Assembly: GCA_905182995.1 (NCBI GenBank)
Contig: CAJJDP010000052.1
Span: forward strand, 48,334 to 112,333
DNA from: Paramecium octaurelia
Taxonomy: Eukaryota > Ciliophora > Oligohymenophorea > Peniculida > Parameciidae
Length of the DNA: 64,000 bases
Direction: 5' to 3'
Both the position numbers and the translations under genes were made by a program. The notes under the pieces are model-generated. The model was not told the DNA's origin, did no database searches, and was given only the letters and a program-made list of their open reading frames with translations. Position 1 is the stretch's first letter. Every line of letters starts with the position of its first letter. Positions 11,448-24,380 of this stretch are shown piece after piece.

Positions 11448-14400
11448 TCAATAGTAGGATCTTATTTCAATATATTAATTTTAAATACCTTCAATAACAG
11501 CAATGTCTCTCAATCTGAAAATTCCAATTAAGTTTTCATACAAACATTCTATCAATTGTGCCTACTTGTCGATCTTTTAGACTATCACCTTATACCCAGG
11601 TTTTAGAATAAAATTATCGCCTGTTATTGGCTTACAATTATTAATAGCTGTGCCATAAACAATACTATTTTATTTAGAAAAGGTTTTCTAGGAATTGATA
11701 TAATTTGTTAGCAAATGAGCAGGCTTATTTCTGCCTGAATTCATTTAAGATGATAATTATGAATCTCTTTTTGCTTTAGATTTGCATTCGTCCAATAAGT
11801 TAAATTAAGTATTTTTTTATGAGTGATTTGTAGGGGTCAATGATTTTTATGTATGAGGAGGTGACCTATTTTATTAATTATTGATATTGCTAGTCTATCT
11901 GGATCTTTAATTGTTACTTACTGGAATTATCTTATCCACATAACATGTAGATAAATGTCGACTCACTTAACAAGAAGCATCCGTAATTGATTCCTTCTCT
12001 GATATCTTAGTTAACAATAAAGGTGGCTGTTAAGATGATTAGTATATGTCTGTAGATTCTCTCTTTGAATTTTCAGTTTGAGATTGAGTGGCCAAAACTT
12101 CAGTCAAGGTATCTTCTTATTTCATCAAAGGTGAAGATCTTAATACGCTTTCAGAATGCATTTTTTGAAATGAATCATTGCCAAAAGAACATTTAAAATT
12201 TTATAATCTTTGAATTCTTAAATGCTATTGTTTTCTTAATGCACTCTCTAAATTAATATTTATATATGTGAATACCATCCAATTAAAAGTTGTCTATTTC
12301 CTCCTCATCTATGTTTTCCTTAATATCTCTGAATGATTTCACCTATAAATTTAATTTCGGTGTCTAGTCATCATTTTCTAGTTCCTACAATTTTTCTTAA
12401 TCTTATGAATTTTTTCTCTCTAACTCAAAAATCATATCAGTTTTCTCTATTTTCTCTTCCAGCATAAAATTTGAATTTTGATTATTTGTTAAATCATTAT
12501 CCATTTCTACCTTCTAAATTACTATTTCCCAATTATCCTATAATTTTGTTTCTTGTTTGTCCTCCATCATTATTTATTGTTGTTGCAAAAAAGCACTTGA
12601 TTTTTTATTGTGTTCATTAATCAATTGCTTATCTATCTTAAAAACGTTATTCAATTTTCTCATTGCAATGCTAGTATTCCCTAAAATTTTGAAATCGTCT
12701 GCCTTTTGAATTGATTGTTCAAATAAATGAGAAAACAAGAGCAAAATACTATATAAAATGAAAAATATACGCACCCTTTTTACAAAAACAAATTGACTCT
12801 TTCTTTTAATAATTGCATATCCACTACTTAAGCACTCTAAGTTTATAATTCATCAGTTGAATTCTTTTCCATAAACTTAAATTGTTTACTTGAAACAGTA
12901 AATTTCGAGTGTCTGTTGGAGCGTATGCTGTTTCTTTAGACAATTGACTCCTTATTGTTTTTTTGTGTTTTTTCTATTTATATTCCTCGAATCGATTTAT
13001 TCTATGTATATGATGATAATATATACTTCAATTCTTATGTCATATTTAAATTGTGAATCATACTATTCATATTGGTTGGATAAGGGGAAGCATATTTTAC
13101 CATAGTTATTAGTGAAATCCTCATAAATGGCAAGAGCCTTAGCGAATTCCAAATAGATTGTCCATAATTATAAATCTTCATTATCCTTAGCATCAAATAG
13201 AAACTTTCTATCCCCCATTTCCTTCAAATTCTTATACCAATAGGTTGAACCAATTTGTAAAGTAAAGTTCTTGTCACTTTCCAAAGCCATGACTGAATAT
13301 ATGCTCTTTAATGGAATTGAGCATAAGGGTAATTCACTATTGAGAGAGTCTTGTCTATTCTAATACAACTTGAGTTCTTTGCCATCCAGAATCACATACC
13401 TGGGAACTGAAGATACTCTATTTTTGGATTTCTTAATCAAGACTCCTCCTCTCAAAATAATGTTTGCATGGTTTTAGGATCTATTGAACTTATTTCCAAT
13501 TTATTTTAAAATGATGGATTTCAGTGCTTTACTTGACATATTCTAAAATTTTTGTGTATCTTATGTACATTTGGGATTAATTAGATTGACCAAAAAGTTG
13601 GGTTTGGAATTAGATTTATTATCATCATTATTTTCAAAGTTAATTTATTGATAAGCATTAGATTCTGCCATCAACCATTAGAATTGCAGTTTCTTGCATT
13701 CCACTAATTCTTCAGTTTCAAATGGTAAAGGCAATTGTTAAATGGCCTCAGCCACAGCCTTATGTAATTATCTTCTTTATTTAAAAGTAATCCTCTAATA
13801 AAGACAATCCCTCATGAAGGGACATGTAAAACGATAGAAGATATTTTATTCTCTAACTTCCATGACTTCAATAACTTCTTTTGCCTCTAATTCATCCAAA
13901 AACTTTTACAATTTATTGTTGACTGCATTTTTGAATGGATAAGTCTTATTCAACAATTGGATGTCAAATATATCTCCAATGACACTAGCAGATTTCAATA
14001 ATAGCTATTCTAAACAAGATAACTTATCAATGATAGGACCGTTTACTTCAATTCTACAATAAGGAGCATCTACTATGATACTTTCTTCATAATTAATTAA
14101 ATTAACTAATTCGTTTGTTATGGTAGCATTCTTAGGACTTAGTCTGATCAAATCCAAATCAATCAAATTTTACACAAAGTTCAAAACCATTAATGGATTT
14201 CCGCCAGTTTTCATATAGATCCACTACATAAACAATAACTCAACATCAGTTTTAATTAGTTTCTGTTTGTTCTCACAAAATAGAAATTAATTATTAATTT
14301 CTCTTGATTGATTCTCTTATATTACGACATCATGAATTGAAGAAGTGTTTCTTTTTCTAATACTGCCTTCTGCAATACTTTATCTAAATTCCTACTCTGG

Positions 14401-16853
14401 TGTAAACTTCTGGATATTGAATGAAAATCTGATCATCTTAGCAAATTCATCATCTACTCCTCCTTTTCTTTCCACTCCTCTTAATTGCATCAATATAAAA
14501 GGATTTCCATCCATTCTATCCTCCAATGCTGTAATTCCTTCAATAGCAATATCCTCCTGAGACTTCCTTTTCTCTGCCACTTTTGGTTAGATAATCATTT
14601 CTTGAAATGAATCTCTGTACAACGCCAAAATAGTAAGTCTATCATATGTTTTAACCATTTATCTCAAAATTTGGAATGAAATTTAATCATAATTCTAAAT
14701 ATCGTCTAAACACAAAACCACAGGTGCTATAATATTAGTATATTTAATAGAATAATTGATTTATCTTTGAACAGATGACTTCATCACATCCCATCCAATT
14801 TGATCTGGAGCTCTTCCTTCGTACAATTCAGAGAATTTACTGGGAATTTACTCAAAGAAATTGCTTAAAAATTGAAACACTATTCTTTTGACATCGATTT
14901 CTTTGTCCTCTTCTTGTTATCTTGCAGGGAACTTCTCTAAATGTCTGTTATCATTCAAACCCACTATCTCCTATAACATTTAAATCATATTCTGTGGATG
15001 AATATTAACATCCACCATCATATTGAATAAATCCATATTTGGTGGTTTCTCTACTCTTTTTGCATACAATAAAAAGATTTATTTCAAAATACTCCTTAAT
15101 CCATTTAATTTAAATGTCCTCGTTATGGGATCCAATTATTAAACAAGGATATGCGGATACTCACCATACTTCCATGGACTGTACTAATTGGAATTGATCT
15201 TCTCCTACACTCTATGCAACACCTTTTTAGCCAGAATACTTTTTCCACATCCATAAGTTCCTTTTAGAATTATCAAACTCTTCTTGTCAACTCCTTTAAT
15301 CACCTTATCAATTTGATTCAACAACTTTTTATGCTATTCCTCTCTTCCAAATAATTAAACAGCAATAAAATCTGATTTCTTAGCAAATCCGTATGCATAA
15401 TTATGAGTTTTGAAATTGGGTAACAAATTACCCTGAGTTGGTTCCACTTATTTATCAAGTGGCACATAAATGTGAACAGGAGCATTCTTGCCCTTAACTT
15501 AAGTTTATCTCAAAAAGGCAGTACTTATACAATTTCCAGCACTCTTAGCAGTTTCCAAACACATCAGAATTTTGTGAGTTGTCTCCGAACAAGCTGCTTG
15601 CATCAATCTCGCTGCAAGATTTACAGAATCACCCAGAACTGAGTATTCTCTTCTTGAACCACTTGTACCAACTACTCCTGCAAATACAGTGCCTGTAACA
15701 ATTCCAATAGAGCAGCCACAATTAATTTTTGGCAATTCTTTATTCATCAATTATGCTGTCAAGATTGCTCTGACAGGATCATTTTAGTGACTTAGAGGAG
15801 GAAGACCAAAAACAACAATTAAAGTTGAACCCTTATCATCCATTAATAGCTTATTTAATGATCCTTCATGCATATAAATACATTTTTATACAGTTTTAAT
15901 GACTCTTTAAATTTATTCCAATCCCTAAGCATTTTTTGCAGAATTCAAATCCATTTTTAAGTTTACAAACATTATAGACAATCTTCGCAATTCAGCACTC
16001 CATGCTTCTTCATTTATATCAATGTAAGGTAGAAGAGCAGCAGGGATGTAAGATTGGATCTCATTTCTAATCATTTGGAATTATGATAAGGTGATATTAT
16101 TTTTGATTAAAAGTGCATCTGCCTTCATCTTAACTTTGGCTTACTATAGTTTAATGACCTCGTAGTGTCCTTCATGATCAACTACCTTCTAACATTCGAA
16201 GAAATTGTTAATCATATCATAAATCTACTAAGAGATGATTATTTTTCCACCCTCAGTCAAACAGTGTTCAGAATGAAAAGCCTAGATCAAAGGGTCTCCA
16301 GTTGCCAAATACTCCATTCTATTGAAAACACCTCCGACATGAATTATGTTCATTTCTCCCACTCCAAAGCCGATCTTTACACTAAGTTATATGCCCTATT
16401 CAATCTATGCTTTTGTTAATTTTTCTTATATTAACAAAGCCGACTAAATGGCTTATTTAAGCAAAGTTTCTAAATTCTGCTGAAAGTTTTGATCATTTGG
16501 AGGAGGAGGCCAGATAACAATCATAGCATCTTAAGAATATTTAAAACTTTTATACCTCCTGCAAATTTGAAAATATCACCACCACTTCTTCCTATTCCTT
16601 AAACCAATAATTCCATGTAGCGATTAATTGCAAATGCTATTCGCTCCGCCCCTTCAGTTCCCAATTAACTCAATAGTTCTGTTAATCGTGTAAATCCAGA
16701 TATATCTGCAAACATCACAACACTTCTTATTCTCTATTTCTCTGGTAATTTTCTCAATAATTTATTCATTTTTAGATTCAAAAGATGCTGCACTACCAAA
16801 GCAGGCACGTATCCCAATATGGACATAGATTGACTCTAAAATTATTAAGACAT
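11448..16853 (-). CDS. Soluble-type adenylyl cyclase with NTPase, PH and SH3-like domains
   Basis: Minus-strand gene with introns 16530-16555, 13002-13026, 12749-12774 and 12248-12275, totalling 1766 residues. Class III cyclase domain C1 has metal-binding Asp50 (MFADISGFTRL) and Asp100 (FKFAGDAM). C2 (~310-450) has GCSIGIVTGTVFAGVVG and EYSVLGDSVNLAARL. A Walker A site GTYGCGKS lies near residue 522, followed by a long NTPase/TPR-like region as in mammalian ADCY10. A PH domain lies around 1120-1230 (GGVLIKKSK ... PRYVILDGKELKLY ... LQLWTIYLEFAKAL). After a low-complexity linker the protein ends in an SH3-like fold (GDNFILKPGYKVIVQKID ... IGIFRLRDIAVIEG). It should make cAMP from ATP. C2 has FVNL at the first metal position, as in ADCY10, so catalysis probably relies on C1. 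Without the 25-nt intron at 13002-13026 the region splits into two genes; splicing gives one continuous frame. An alternative start is 16826. Confidence 0.8.
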
Positions 16854-18007
16854 ATTTGATGATTATAAATAATTATATTGTTTTAAGTTGAAATAATAAT
16901 ATTATATTTTTCTTCTCACTCCTTATCTCCCATATCTCTCAGTTAAACATTAAATCTTCTTAACTTGAATATAACCTTCTAACTTTGGAATAAAAAGAAG
17001 TTTAGTATTTTAGCATGAATATTTTTAAATAGAGCTTCTTTCTAAACTTGCCAAATATATACATACACTAGTAATCGTTTTATTATCCAAAACAACATTG
17101 ACTTGATATTGGAATAGAGATAGGTGTTCTTTTGAAGAGAGTTACTTAAAGAGGCGAATTGAAAGGTATTCTAAATTAAAATATGCTAAATTCTTACAGG
17201 TTATATTTGTATTTTATAGATTATAATTCATTTTATACAAATTTAATATAAGTAATTAAGTTTATATGCATATGTAATTTACATATTTACTGATTATCAT
17301 GGAAAGTATCTGTACATTTAGAGTTCTTCTAGGATTAAGTAATTTGGATAATAGTGCTAAACCAAAAATTTATAAAACATAACGTCTGTTGTTTAAAAAA
17401 GACAAATTTAATCACCAAAGAATTCAATTAGTATTATTTGTGTTTCAAATACTCTTAATAGTGGATTTAAAGTATGAAATTATTCTTAGTTAATTAATAA
17501 TCAATGGGGTTTCAATTAATTTTGTGGATTATAATTTTCAATAAATTCTAATTTAAACCAATTTAGTAAACAATGAATTATATAAAGTTAGAGAATTAGA
17601 GTGATTGTGCATAGTGGAATAGTACTTAATGAAATTCAAAATGATCCAGTAGGATCTAGAATGGAGAAGTCTAAATGTACAATTTTCCCTTTGACATGTG
17701 ATTTCACAGTAGATGGGTTGCTAATAAAGTTTACCAAATTTACAGTAAGATAAACTTTTAGATTGATTCTAAATTTGTCGAAACTATAATACTTTTGCCC
17801 TTATAAAGAGAAGTAATATTATTGCTTGCAATGAGATCTAAATTATTTCTCTCTCTTAATATCTGTTATGGTTAAGGCAGGAAATTTCGATCTGGATGAA
17901 TTGGCGTGATAAATTTATAGAAAAACCTGAATGTTTTCCAAAATAATCAATAAAAATAGGTGAATAATTGATTAATAATTTTAATAAATTTTCACATCGT
18001 AAGGAGG
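16854..18007. other. Mostly non-coding, one unresolved coding-like patch
   Basis: AT-rich DNA between the divergent cyclase and MORN genes. Around 17600-17830 one plus-strand frame reads plausibly (IVLNEIQNDPVGSRMEKSK, then TCDFTVDGLLIKFTKFTVR). It has no convincing start, stop or intron pattern and may be a gene remnant. The rest should contain the two 5' regions. Confidence 0.35.
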
Positions 18008-19191
18008 ATGGGCAATCAATGTGGTTAGTGTGAGTGTAATAATGGGAAGACTAGCTTGCAGGAGAAAGAGATAGTAGTTGTATTATATGATTTAATTGTA
18101 AGTTAGAGAATAAAGAGATAAAAAATAGCAATCATCAGTCGAGAGGATCAATAAAAAGTAATAAGCAGACTGGCGAACCAAATCAATTTAGCAAAGAATA
18201 GGATAAGAGGCTCATAAATAAACAGGTTTCATTAACCAGTTCAAAAAAATAGGAGTAGGGAAAATTTAATGAACTGTGTAATGACAATTCAAACTCAATC
18301 AAAGCTGCAATCAAAATATAGAGCAGATATAGAGGGTATTTAATTCGTAAAAGGAAATAATAAAATAAATTGAAGATTGTTTAAAAAAATGCAATACAAG
18401 GAGCAAATAAAAACTATATGCAGGAAAATTTTGAAGTTATAAATCTACCTACTCAGAGGAATGATGCTTCGTTAGAAGTGAGAGGCCCTTATCAGTTTAA
18501 GAGTGGGGCAATTTATGAAGGTTAGTGGAAGGGAAATTTGAGGGAAGGGGTAGGCACTTAAATTTGGAGTGACGGAGCTAAGTATGTTGGGGAATGGAAA
18601 AATAACAGGGCTTGTGGCAAGGGTGTCTTCTATCATGTTGATGGAGACGTCTTTGAAGGGGAATGGGATTTAGACAAGGCTAACGGAAAAGGGATATATA
18701 AGCATTCAAATGGATCAAAATATGAAGGAGAATGGAAGGATGATCTTCAACATGGGCAAGGGAAAGAAGTGTGGAATGATGGATCAAAATATTAAGGACA
18801 ATATAATCAAGGGAAAAAGCAAGGTCATGGGAAATATGAATGGCCTGATGGCTCCTATTATGAAGGAGAATGGTAGAATAACAAAATAAATGGCAGAGGT
18901 GTGTATTGTTGGGCTGATGGTCGAGGATACAATGGTTAATGGTAGAATAATTGCATGCATGGTTATGGAGTGTATACTTGGAAGGATGGTAGGAAATATG
19001 AAGGAGAGTATAAGAATGATAAAAAGGATGGACATGGAATTTATTATTGGGCTGATGGGAAGAAATACGATGGAATGTGGAGTGATGGAAAATAACATGG
19101 TTAAGGTTTGTTTGTATTTGCAGACGGGACTTAGAAACATGGGATATGGAAGGAAGGCAAGCGAATAAAGTGGCTAGAGATAGCACCTTGA
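18008..19191 (+). CDS. MORN-repeat protein with IQ motif
   Basis: ATG 18008, one 23-nt intron at 18080-18102, TGA at 19189-19191, 386 residues. The start MGNQCGQCECNNG has Gly2 and early cysteines, consistent with N-myristoylation/palmitoylation. An IQ motif ([18 protein letters not shown]) near residue 105 should bind calmodulin. The C-terminal two thirds hold about ten MORN repeats (for example [31 protein letters not shown]). MORN repeats act as membrane- or cytoskeleton-associated scaffolds in ciliates and other protists. The minus-strand ORFs over this gene are shadows of its repeats. Confidence 0.88.
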
Positions 19192-19283
19192 AGAGAACAT
19201 TTAAGAAATAATGAAATTTATATATATATACTTAAATAGTTTATCAAAAATTGAAATCTTTTTTTAATTTAAATAAATAATAA

Positions 19284-20363
19284 ATGGGCAAAAAGGAAAC
19301 AAAGGATAAGAAGCCAGCATAATTCAAGTAAGTAAATGATTGATATCTTTCTTTAGAAAGATTTATGAGTTGTTGTCTAAATACACTCAAGTCATCATCG
19401 TTGGATTAGCAAATGTCGGATCAAAATAAGTGTAAGACATTAGAAGAATTTTGGCTAAGAAAAATGCCCTCTTAGTTATTGGCAAGAATGTAAAGATGTC
19501 CTTTTAAATATTCTAGACTCTCTTCAAAAAAGTCTTGGCTACAAGAGTTTAAGAATTACCAGATACCCATGAATATTATGAAGAATTGAAGAAATTCGGC
19601 AATGCAATCAAAGAATTAGATTCCTTGAAAAACTAAGTTGCAGGCAAAGTCGGATTCATCTTTACAGATACTCCAGTCTTTGATCTCAAGCCAATTATCG
19701 AGGAAAATAAAGTTGAAACCCCAGCAAGAGTTGGTGCCACCGCTCCAATTGATGTTGTTATTCCACCTGGCCCAACAGGTATGGACCCAGCTTCAATTCA
19801 ATTCTTCCATGCACTCTAAATTCCAACCAAAATTGAAAAGGGTTAAATCTAAATCACCAAAGATTTTGTTGTCTTGAAAACAGGCTAAAAGGTTGGTTAA
19901 TCTTAAGCTGTCTTATTGTAGAAATTAGGAAAGAAGCCATTTTTATATGGGTAATAAATAAATTCTATTTTTAGTATGGAAGTTCTTTCCTGTTACGATA
20001 ACGGATCAATTTTGAACAAATAATAAGTATCAGTCAACTTGAATGACATCGTTGCTAAATTCCAACAGAATGTCTAAAATATTTCAGCTATTTCTTTGTT
20101 TAATGGTAAGATTCATTTTAACTACCAATTTAGGTTGGGTCAATGAAGCCTCAGCTCCATATGTGTTGGCAAATGCATTCAAAGACTTAGCAGCTATCGG
20201 TTTATAAAGTGGATTCATCTTTGATCAAATTAAATAATCAAATGCACCAGTTGCTGCTGCTCCAGTGGCTGCTAAAGTTGAATAAAAACCAGCTGCTTAA
20301 TAAGCCCCAGCTAAAGTTGAAGAACCAGAAGAGGATGTTGATATGGGAGGATTGTTTGATTGA
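19284..20363 (+). CDS. RPLP0: 60S acidic ribosomal protein P0 (uL10)
   Basis: ATG 19284, introns 19328-19356 (29 nt), 19951-19974 (24 nt) and 20106-20133 (28 nt), TGA 20361-20363, 332 residues. It shows the L10 core (VIIVGLANVGSKQVQDIRR, AKKNALLVIGKNVKM, GKVGFIFTD), the P0 insertion region (PPGPTGMDPASIQFF) and an Ala-rich hinge. The acidic tail ends EEPEEDVDMGGLFD, matching the stalk-protein motif that contacts elongation factors. P0 anchors P1/P2 in the ribosomal stalk of the large subunit. Codon use is the cleanest in the window, as expected for a highly expressed gene. Confidence 0.95.
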
Positions 20364-20742
20364 TCATGAAAACAATAGTATATTAATAATACATACAAAT
20401 AACATACAATAATAGGGTCATATATTATCATCTAAAATCATAGTAAATAGGCAAAATTATATATATTGTCCTGGATTATTATAGCATAATATCATCCAAA
20501 CAGGGAATTTGGAATCGTAATAATTCATATTAATTAAATAAATAAATACATTTTTTTAAATTGTTTTTAAATCGAAAATTTGTTATCTTTTAGTCATCGA
20601 GAGTTATATTAAGACGTGTAAGTTGTTGATTCTGCTAAATAACGATAGAATTCATCCGAAATTTTGGGCAGTCTTAAGCCAGAGGGGCTTTTTAAATCTT
20701 TTTCCTATATTTAAATTAATTTTTTTAACTTTTATTTCCTCA
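20364..20742. other. Intergenic spacer
   Basis: AT-rich spacer of about 380 bp between P0 and the TBP-family gene, which lies on the same strand. No open frame of note in either direction. It should contain the P0 3' end and the promoter of the next gene. Confidence 0.5.
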
Positions 20743-21655
20743 ATGCCTTCGGAGAACACTTAGGTAACTTAACCCTATTTTAATACTAAAATTACGATTA
20801 TATTATCTCAATATCACTTGACATTATATTTTTTTTTAGATTTCTAAAAAATCAAAACATATTAAGAAAAACAGGACAGATGTTCATGAATATACTGAGG
20901 AAAAGAAGAAGGAAATTGAAAAAGTGATCTTTTGTTATGTATTTTAATAGGAATACTCACAAATAAAAAAAAGCCACTAATTACAGGAGTCCTATGAACC
21001 AAAGATCTAGAATGTGGTCAGCACAGTGATCCTGAAAATGAAGACCAAGACAGGAGAAGATATTGATAAACTGGATTTGGACAATCTGGCTCACACATCT
21101 CAAAATTGTGAATACAAAAAAAGTAGATATTCATTTAAATTATCTAGGTCGATTTCCTGCTCTGATTCAGAGAATAAAAGAACCCAAGTCAACTGCCCTG
21201 ATATTTGAAGCTGGTAAGATGGTGATAACAGGTACCAAAGGTTAGAGTGAGGCAGAAGAAGCTGCTAATAAAGTTTGAAAAAAGCATTTTATTTAAAGTT
21301 TAAAAAACAGATAGAGAAGAACAACAGGATTAGTATACAAATAGGCGATATATAAACAAGTAACATAGTAGCCAACAGCCAATTGCCTTATGAAGTAAAT
21401 CTGATGAAAATAAATGATGACAGAAGTTTACAAGGATCTATCAGCTATGATGTACACATTCTAATTAATCTCCCTTAGCGATCAGCATTCCCTGGATTGA
21501 TTTATAAGATGTAAAATCCTAAACTTGCTGCCCTCATCTTCTATTCAGGAAAGATAGTCTTCACTGGGGCAAAAAATGAAACTTAAATCAAAGATGCCTA
21601 TTGTCAATTATTCAATATTCTCAAAAAACACTAATAAGAAAAAAACAATAAATGA
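20743..21655 (+). CDS. TATA-binding protein family transcription factor
   Basis: Two TBP repeats in a 252-residue model with introns 20764-20839, 20924-20950, 21123-21147 and 21273-21298. Repeat 1: [12 protein letters not shown] ... [20 protein letters not shown] then [16 protein letters not shown]. Repeat 2: [17 protein letters not shown] ... [14 protein letters not shown] then [15 protein letters not shown]. The four phenylalanines that kink DNA in TBP are all present (RFPAL, LIFEA, AFPGL, LIFYS). It should bind the minor groove of promoter DNA and nucleate initiation. A long loop ([18 protein letters not shown]) replaces the short segment usual in repeat 1, so it may be a TBP-related factor instead of canonical TBP. 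The first intron (76 nt) is unusually long for this genome, and the first exon (MPSENTQ) is uncertain. Confidence 0.8.
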
Positions 21656-23050
21656 AAGATAAGAATTATTGAATATTTTTGTGTTGTTTACATAACTACG
21701 TCTTTATTATTTTAGTAATATTCACTATAAAGATCATTCCACCTATATCTTTATAAATTTTTCAGTTAAATTCATTTCTATATTTGGTTATATACATTAA
21801 TAAATAGTAGATATACATGAATAAGTATAGCAAAAGTCTACTGTTCAATCAAACATAAGAATGATCATCTTCAATCTAGAATCAAAGCATCAAACCACTA
21901 AATTCTGTATCTGATTAAAATTACACATAAATTTTGAGAATGCTCTAGGTTATAGTATTATTTAATTATTATAAATGATAAATCTTAGAAAAATTTAATC
22001 CAAAATAAGGGAATAGTAACACCATTGGCCAAATAGATACTTATTATTTGCAATGTTGCTTTATAATTTACTATTATTAAATTCAATGAAAAATTCTTAA
22101 GGATAAAATAAACCATTAAATAGTAAAAAGAGCAAGCACTCGTTGACATTGAATTAAGAAACAAACAAATCTTCAAATTAAACTAGGAAATCATCAATTT
22201 AAGTGGACAATTTTCATTCATGGATAATATTTATTTTCAACTCAATAAGGCTCTCCGAAAAACATAGATACACAAAAAATATCATAAGATATAATAATTT
22301 TATCTTTGAATTTTATTATTTAATAATAGAATCTAATTATTAAATCAATAAATCAAATAGCTTTTAAATTATATCAATTATTTAAATTAGTTAAATGAAT
22401 CCTGCTTAGCCATTTGATAATTGAGTAGATAAGGTTCGTTGTAATTTTTGTAATAATTGTTTAATGTAACGAATTAATTTTAGAATCCAGAGTAGGAAAA
22501 GATAATAGCAAGTTCTCATCTTTCTCTACAACCCGCTTAATTAACTATCTCTTTATGGCACAGAAAATAGTGATACTTTTCCAATTTATAATGGAATTAT
22601 CAGAAATGCCATCAACTTATGGCTAAATTTAGTGGCATATGAATCTTTAATTCTACCAAATCTAGAAGAGTAAACAAGGGAGTTATTAGGCCAACTTAAT
22701 AAAATCATATAAGCCATACAATTTCTTATTCTTATTGCCTAACTCCAAACTATAATTAACAAAATTGTTTAATGAAACAAGATAAAAACCAACTTGTTTC
22801 AAAGGATTAAAAACAATTGGGTTTTGATTTTGAAAACATTCCTTTATTCTTTGAAAGTTTATGAATACAGCAAGTTCCATCTGAAAATTATGCCTTTTCA
22901 AAATTATGAAATTTTGATTTGGGGTAACCGAGAGATATCAAAATCAATTTTAATTGTATAGAGAAGATTTATTTGATTTTAATATGACCGGGGTAATTAT
23001 TTTAGCGCTATTTAAGCTCAGAAATAATAAATCTTTATAATATTAAAAAT
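21656..23050. other. Unresolved region, possible small plus-strand gene near 22.4-22.9 kb
   Basis: Mostly AT-rich DNA without long frames. At 22464-22775 a 103-codon plus-strand frame begins MQRINFRIQSRKRQ and ends LIAQLQTIINKIVQ. A competing plus-strand reading starting near 22485 (NPEQEKIIASSHLSLQPAQ) can be continued through a 34-nt putative intron into WHMNLQFYQIQKSKQGSYQ. Both look protein-like and cannot both be right. Open frames of ~100 codons arise by chance when only TGA is a stop, so neither is called as a gene. Confidence 0.3.
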
Positions 23051-23410
23051 ATGTCTAAAAATTTAAACACCATCAGTTAACAAGATTCAGGATTAAACAT
23101 TTCGTCATAGGAACAGATCGTTCAAAGCTTTGATGAAATTAATAGACAGAGCTATTCTTAAAATGATAGGGAAATGTGTAAATCCTCTGTACTCCAAACT
23201 TAACTTGTACCTATGACACTTCGAGAGTTCCTTTTAAAAGAAGAAATCATAATAAATAATAATCCTTTCTGTGAGCCAGCACCAAAATCTGTAACTAAAG
23301 AGCTACCGAAAAGAAGCCCAGCGCCAATCTTGTTTTCAAGTACTATATCTAATATAATAATAGATTAATTTATAAGAAAAGCAGAGATCAACAAACTTCT
23401 CTGTTCCTGA
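23051..23410 (+). CDS. Hypothetical small protein
   Basis: A single open frame of 119 residues, ATG 23051 to TGA 23408-23410. It is Ser/Gln/Asn-rich at the start (MSKNLNTISQQDSGLNISSQ), with a conserved-looking LVPMTLREFLLKEEIIINNN segment in the middle and a basic end. No domain recognised. The codon composition is coding-like and the size is plausible for a short Paramecium gene, but chance occurrence is not excluded. Confidence 0.5.
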
Positions 23411-23738
23411 TATTTAAAAGAGTCAAAAATTTAAGAATCACATCCTTGAATTAAATCAATTTGTTCATTTAATTCGATTATAAGTTTTATCTATAACTTC
23501 CATCTTATGCAAAGAAGTATTTTGCGTGAAATTATGTTAACTAATGGGGAATATATGTAATGTACATCCTATTTGAAATTGTCATTTGATTTAAGAATTA
23601 GGTAAATGTTATTAGATTGTCTATTGATTCAAAAGGGGATTAAAATTTTAAGTACAGAGATTTAAGAAGTATTCTTAATCGTTGCTTTGCCTACTTTGTG
23701 AATAATTAATATATATTATTTATTAATTACATATATAA
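23411..23738. other. Intergenic spacer between convergent genes
   Basis: AT-rich DNA between two convergent small genes. Nothing codable was seen beyond very short frames. Confidence 0.4.
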
Positions 23739-24031
23739 TCACTTTAATTAATCTTTGAGTCTTTACTCTAAGATCAATAATTATTCCTAAGTAATACAAG
23801 AGAGATATTTACATAGGTTGAATCAATTTGTGAGAATTATTTTTCCATTTCTTGGGCCTTTTCATAAAATTAATTGATTATTTTAGTTTGAATTGTTTCA
23901 AGATCAAACTTGATAGAATCAACAGTTGATTTATCTTTAAACAGCTTCTAATTTTATTCATCCAACTGTTGACCTAATTTATCGACCTATTAAATCTTTT
24001 CTTTGGAATAGCATTGAATAAATTATTTCAT
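23739..24031 (-). CDS. Small coiled-coil protein
   Basis: ATG at 24029-24031, intron 23787-23812 (26 nt), TGA at 23739-23741, 88 residues. The whole sequence is heptad-like: VDKLGQQLDEQNQKLF ... FDLETIQTKIINQFYEKAQE, finishing YEQLLILEQRLKDQLK after the intron. Splicing replaces a non-helical ending with this clean coiled-coil end, which supports the intron. The size and helical nature fit a small subunit of a multi-protein complex (prefoldin- or BLOC-like), but no family can be named. Confidence 0.6.
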
Positions 24032-24380
24032 ATATATTAATAATTTAATAAATATTCATGAGATTTATGAAAATAGTTGATCATAAGAATATTATTGCAA
24101 GAAAGTGTTCTTGGCATTCGCTCTTTAGAACTCCAAAAAAATAACTACTGATGATAAGTATTAAGGGAGATAAAGTGTCACCATTCAGTTATATGATTGA
24201 AACACTAATACAGAAATCAATTTGACTTAATAATGTTAAAATTATTAGAATTTTGAATATAAATTAAGTGAAATGGAATTCAAGTTTCTAATTTTTTGGA
24301 TTGATTTCAATTAACTGTTATCTAAATAGGTATTTTAGTCTTGTTATTTAATAATTATTATTATTAATATTAAATAATAA
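24032..24380. other. Intergenic spacer, divergent promoters
   Basis: About 350 bp of AT-rich DNA between divergent start codons of the small coiled-coil gene and the EFCAB10-like gene. No coding signal seen. Confidence 0.4.

Noticed and set aside
18680-19186. Two long minus-strand ORFs opposite the MORN gene
   Set aside because: Their His/Ser-rich composition is the antisense of the MORN repeats; the plus-strand protein has clear conserved repeats.
20764-20839. 76-nt segment in the TBP-family gene as a retained IES
   Set aside because: Its length fits the known IES size spacing, but the TA-bounded TAYAG-type ends expected of Paramecium IESs are not seen, whereas GT...AG ends are; treated as an intron.
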